This document shows positions 61,680 through 64,000 of a stretch of DNA of 64,000 bases, piece after piece. Source of the DNA: JBOGNO01 sp050747245. Its GTDB lineage: Bacteria; Acidobacteriota; Terriglobia; Acidiferrales; UBA7541. The notes beneath the pieces were generated by a model. That model searched no databases. It was not told where the DNA came from and worked only from the letters and a program-made list of their open reading frames with translations. The stretch lies in assembly GCA_050747245.1 (NCBI GenBank), contig JBOGNO010000006.1, forward strand, positions 62,001 to 126,000, given 5' to 3'. Position numbers and translations under genes: made by a program. Positions within the stretch are counted from its first letter, which is position 1; the number at the start of each line of letters is the position of its first letter.

Positions 61680-62327
61680 ATGAATTCGCTTCTGGCCAGC
61701 AAGTGGACGAAAATTCCTGTCTTCCTTTTGTGCCTCGTTCCACTGGGTTTGCTCGGATGGGCGGCGCTCACAGGCGGCTTGGGCGCCAACCCGATTGAAT
61801 TTATCACTCACGCCACCGGCGATTGGACGATTCGCTTCTTGATTTTTACGCTGGCGATTACTCCCGCGCGCAAACTCCTGCATCTGTCGCCGCTGATTCG
61901 CTACCGACGCATGCTCGGCCTTTTCGCTTTCTTCTACGGCTGTTTGCACTTCACCACCTATATCTGGCTGGACAAGTTCTTCAACGTGAGTGAAATGATC
62001 AAGGACGTGGGCAAGCGTCCGTTCATCACCGTGGGTTTCACCGCATTTGTGCTGATGATTCCCCTGGCCATCACTTCCACGGCGGGATGGATCCGCCGGC
62101 TCGGAGGTCGCGGCTGGCAATGGCTGCATCGCGCGATTTATGTGAGCGCCGTCTGCGGCGTGATTCATTATTATTGGCTGGTGAAATCGGATGTTCGTAA
62201 GCCGCTGCAATACGGCGCCTGGGTCGCGCTGCTGATGGCGTTGCGCGTGGCCATGTGGATCGACGGCCGCAATCGCCGGCTGGCGGGCTTGCCGACTTCT
62301 CCGCCAACGACGGCAGAAACAGCTTAA
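61680..62327 (+). CDS. msrQ: Heme-binding membrane subunit MsrQ (YedZ)
   Basis: A 215-residue protein with six predicted membrane helices. The ferric-reductase-like core has histidines placed to bind b-type heme: HATGDWTIRF, FYGCLHFTTY, WLHRAIYVSA and GVIHYYW. It passes electrons from the quinone pool or flavin to MsrP. Adjacent to msrP as in most bacteria. Confidence 0.93.
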   Translation: MNSLLASKWTKIPVFLLCLVPLGLLGWAALTGGLGANPIEFITHATGDWTIRFLIFTLAITPARKLLHLSPLIRYRRMLGLFAFFYGCLHFTTYIWLDKFFNVSEMIKDVGKRPFITVGFTAFVLMIPLAITSTAGWIRRLGGRGWQWLHRAIYVSAVCGVIHYYWLVKSDVRKPLQYGAWVALLMALRVAMWIDGRNRRLAGLPTSPPTTAETA

Positions 62328-62336
62328 ACTTCCTGC

Positions 62337-62579
62337 ATGCTGAATGCTGTGCGCTACTACTGGGTTGCCGCGAAGGGATACCGACTGCGGCCATGGCGCA
62401 GTCCGTACATCCAATGGCGATTGGAGACTTTTTTCGGCAAAGAGGCAGCCGGCCTTGGTGCGGCGGAATTCGCTGGCTTGCTCTGGCGCGAGCGTACACG
62501 CCTTCGAAGCTTTCTCAATTGGGTGGCGGAGAGGCGCAGCGATCAGAAACGTGATTCGAACTTCTCGTGGCGCAGCTAA
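62337..62579 (+). CDS. Small basic protein following msrQ
   Basis: An 80-residue protein starting nine bases after the msrQ stop. It is rich in Arg and Trp: YYWVAAKGYRLRPWRSPYIQWRL and later LLWRERTRLRSFLNW. The aromatic-basic pattern looks conserved and membrane-associated, but it has no true transmembrane helix. No family is recognised. Position suggests it belongs to the msrPQ unit; a chance frame is possible since GC-rich DNA yields many. Confidence 0.5.
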   Translation: MLNAVRYYWVAAKGYRLRPWRSPYIQWRLETFFGKEAAGLGAAEFAGLLWRERTRLRSFLNWVAERRSDQKRDSNFSWRS

Positions 62580-62636
62580 TCGTGTTGGCGATTTGGCGAA
62601 AGCGCATTCGAATCGCGGGGTCGAAGGAGCCGGAGA

Positions 62637-63818
62637 ATGATTTCAAAATGGATGCTGGCGATGCTGGCTCTGCTCCTGGTGATGGCGACCTCGCCAATAA
62701 TTAGCAACGTCTCGATTGTGCGGAATGCAATCTCATCGCAAGACTCTTCAGTCCCGAAGGATCTCCGCGAACTTCTGGAGCCGCTGCGCAAGGAGTTTGA
62801 TTTGCCCGCGCTCGCCGCAGCCATCGTCACGAGCCATGGCCTAGTGAGCGTAGGAGCGGTGGGAGTTAGGAAATACGGTGACGCCACACCCGTCACGGTG
62901 AATGACCAGTTCCATCTCGGCTCGGATACCAAGGCAATGACGGCTACGTTGCTGGCCATGTATGTTGAAGCCGGAAAGCTTAAATGGGATACAACGCTCG
63001 CGGAGGTATTTCCAGAGCTGGCCCCGAAAATGGATCCCGCGTATCGGCGCGTCACCATTGACCAGCTGCTCGCTCACCGCGCCGGATTCACCGGTGAAAC
63101 CTGGCCAAAGGGGAAGACGATTGAGGATATGCGCCGCCTTCCGGGGACTCCCCGCGAACAGCGGCAGGCATACTTGGCGATGATTCTTAAAGAGCCTCCT
63201 CTATTCCCGCCAGGGTCGCAATTCCTTTATTCCAATCGCAGTTACGTTGTGCTCGGGGCGATGATTGAACGCGTCGCAAACTATTCTTGGGAACGTCTGA
63301 TGGAGGAGAGACTCTTCAAACCACTGGGAATGAAGACGTGTGGATTCGGAGCCATGGGATCGCCGAACCTTATTGACGAGCCCTGGCAACACACCATCGA
63401 AGGCACTCGGCATGTGGCCATCAAGCCCGGGCCGGATGCGGACAACCCGGAAGTAATCGGCCCAGCCGGCACGGTCCACTGTTCGATCGGAGACTGGGCG
63501 AAGTTCGTGCAGGCTCATCTTCGCGGCGAACAGAGCAATGCTGGCATTCTCAAGCCTGCGACATTTAAGAGACTTCACTCCCCTCTGTTCGGTGGTGACT
63601 ACGTCGCCGGTTGGGCTGTCGTGAGCCGCGCTTGGGCAGGGGGCAGCGCACTGACGCACGCCGGAAGCAACACTCAGAATTTCGCGCTTGTGTGGGTAGC
63701 GCCGCTCAAGGATTTCGCGGTGCTCGTGGCCACCAACCAGGCCGGTGGAAATACTTTCAATGCTTGCGACAAAGCAGCTAGCACTTTGATTCTGAATTAT
63801 ACGGCTACTGGGAACTGA
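62637..63818 (+). CDS. Secreted serine hydrolase (class C beta-lactamase/esterase family)
   Basis: A 393-residue protein with an N-terminal hydrophobic signal (MLAMLALLLVMATSP). The serine active site is SxxK in GSDTKAM (Ser96, Lys99), the second motif is YSN (Tyr198-Asn200), and a HAG triad near residue 343 replaces KTG. This is the common set for Beta-lactamase Pfam proteins, which include esterases, peptidases and D-aminopeptidases; resistance activity should not be assumed. Stands alone at the end of the window. Confidence 0.88.
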   Translation: MISKWMLAMLALLLVMATSPIISNVSIVRNAISSQDSSVPKDLRELLEPLRKEFDLPALAAAIVTSHGLVSVGAVGVRKYGDATPVTVNDQFHLGSDTKAMTATLLAMYVEAGKLKWDTTLAEVFPELAPKMDPAYRRVTIDQLLAHRAGFTGETWPKGKTIEDMRRLPGTPREQRQAYLAMILKEPPLFPPGSQFLYSNRSYVVLGAMIERVANYSWERLMEERLFKPLGMKTCGFGAMGSPNLIDEPWQHTIEGTRHVAIKPGPDADNPEVIGPAGTVHCSIGDWAKFVQAHLRGEQSNAGILKPATFKRLHSPLFGGDYVAGWAVVSRAWAGGSALTHAGSNTQNFALVWVAPLKDFAVLVATNQAGGNTFNACDKAASTLILNYTATGN

Positions 63819-64000
63819 GAATCATTAATTGAGTGGCACGAGGCGAAGGCAGTCGGCCATTGGGACCAACAACCGCGAGTTTCTTTAGGAGCGATGTCGT
63901 AAGCGGAAGGAGCTGCATTCAAGCATTTATCTGACGCGTTTCAGAAGCCGGCGAATTTGCGCTCGGGCCATAGCGGCAGTGAGATGGTGGGGCGCGAAAT
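63819..64000. other. End of window, no gene assigned
   Basis: The last 182 bases contain no start of a plus-strand gene. A minus-strand frame ends at about 63950 (residues ...PLWPERKFAGF), which could be the tail of a gene beyond the edge, but the piece is too short to judge. Confidence 0.3.

Noticed and set aside
62637..63818. Antibiotic-resistance beta-lactamase
   Set aside because: The SxxK, YSN and HAG set is shared by many esterases and peptidases; the sequence does not support a resistance role.

Overview
The window reads as a chromosomal segment of a soil-type Acidobacteriota bacterium. This is inferred from gene content, not from a marker gene. It holds three large 'orphan duplicated' FtsX/MacB-type permeases (two behind or near a PadR regulator), Ser/Thr kinases and winged-helix proteins fused to TolB-like beta-propellers, HAF-repeat secreted proteins and a secreted S9 peptidase. 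No rRNA, tRNA, CRISPR array, phage gene or intact transposase was seen.

Layout. 0.1-1.9 kb: a NifU-like scaffold facing a mocA-xdhC pair (maturation of molybdenum hydroxylases). 2.5-7.3 kb: a secreted protein of unknown function, a REP-like hairpin region, a receptor-type Ser/Thr kinase, a 23-codon kinase remnant and a zinc-type dehydrogenase/reductase. 7.4-13.3 kb: padR and two large permeases. 13.4-19.2 kb: an orphan nuoB, ygfZ, several small or secreted proteins, a metallo-beta-lactamase-fold hydrolase and a MacB-like permease. 19.2-26.7 kb: an envelope or glycolipid cluster (asparagine synthetase, GT39-like glycosyltransferase, flippase-like membrane protein, UDP-sulfoquinovose-synthase-like enzyme and, convergent, a GT21-like glycosyltransferase). 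26.9-31.3 kb: secreted proteins and an S9 peptidase. 31.4-40.8 kb: a duplicated divergent module, each copy a HAF-repeat secreted protein facing a winged-helix/propeller protein. The second regulator also carries a complete Ser/Thr kinase, and the tail of a further regulator follows its stop codon in frame. 41.3-54.9 kb: a long same-strand run with a benzoate-CoA-ligase-like enzyme, a MocR regulator, a permease, an SPFH protein, a thioesterase, pdxS, two TIR-TM-WD40 proteins, pdxT, a small phosphatase, a DtxR regulator and a membrane protein. 55.0-59.3 kb: a molybdenum hydroxylase operon (small, large and medium subunits plus CoxG). 59.4-63.8 kb: a secreted protein, a mobile-element-like noncoding island, msrPQ and a serine hydrolase.

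The most unusual arrangement is the pair of membrane-anchored TIR-WD40 proteins lying between the two subunits of pyridoxal phosphate synthase. Gaps from the first TIR gene to the DtxR gene are 15, 18, 1 and 6 bases, so the TIR genes look like part of the operon. A MocR-type regulator (the class that includes PdxR) lies 4 kb upstream. Second in interest are the duplicated HAF/winged-helix modules and the winged-helix-kinase-propeller fusion. Third is a short dispersed repeat found near both ends of the window with identical internal spacing.

Start sites were moved from the longest open frame where a Shine-Dalgarno sequence, a signal peptide or a required N-terminal residue pointed to another codon; each case is stated in its entry.
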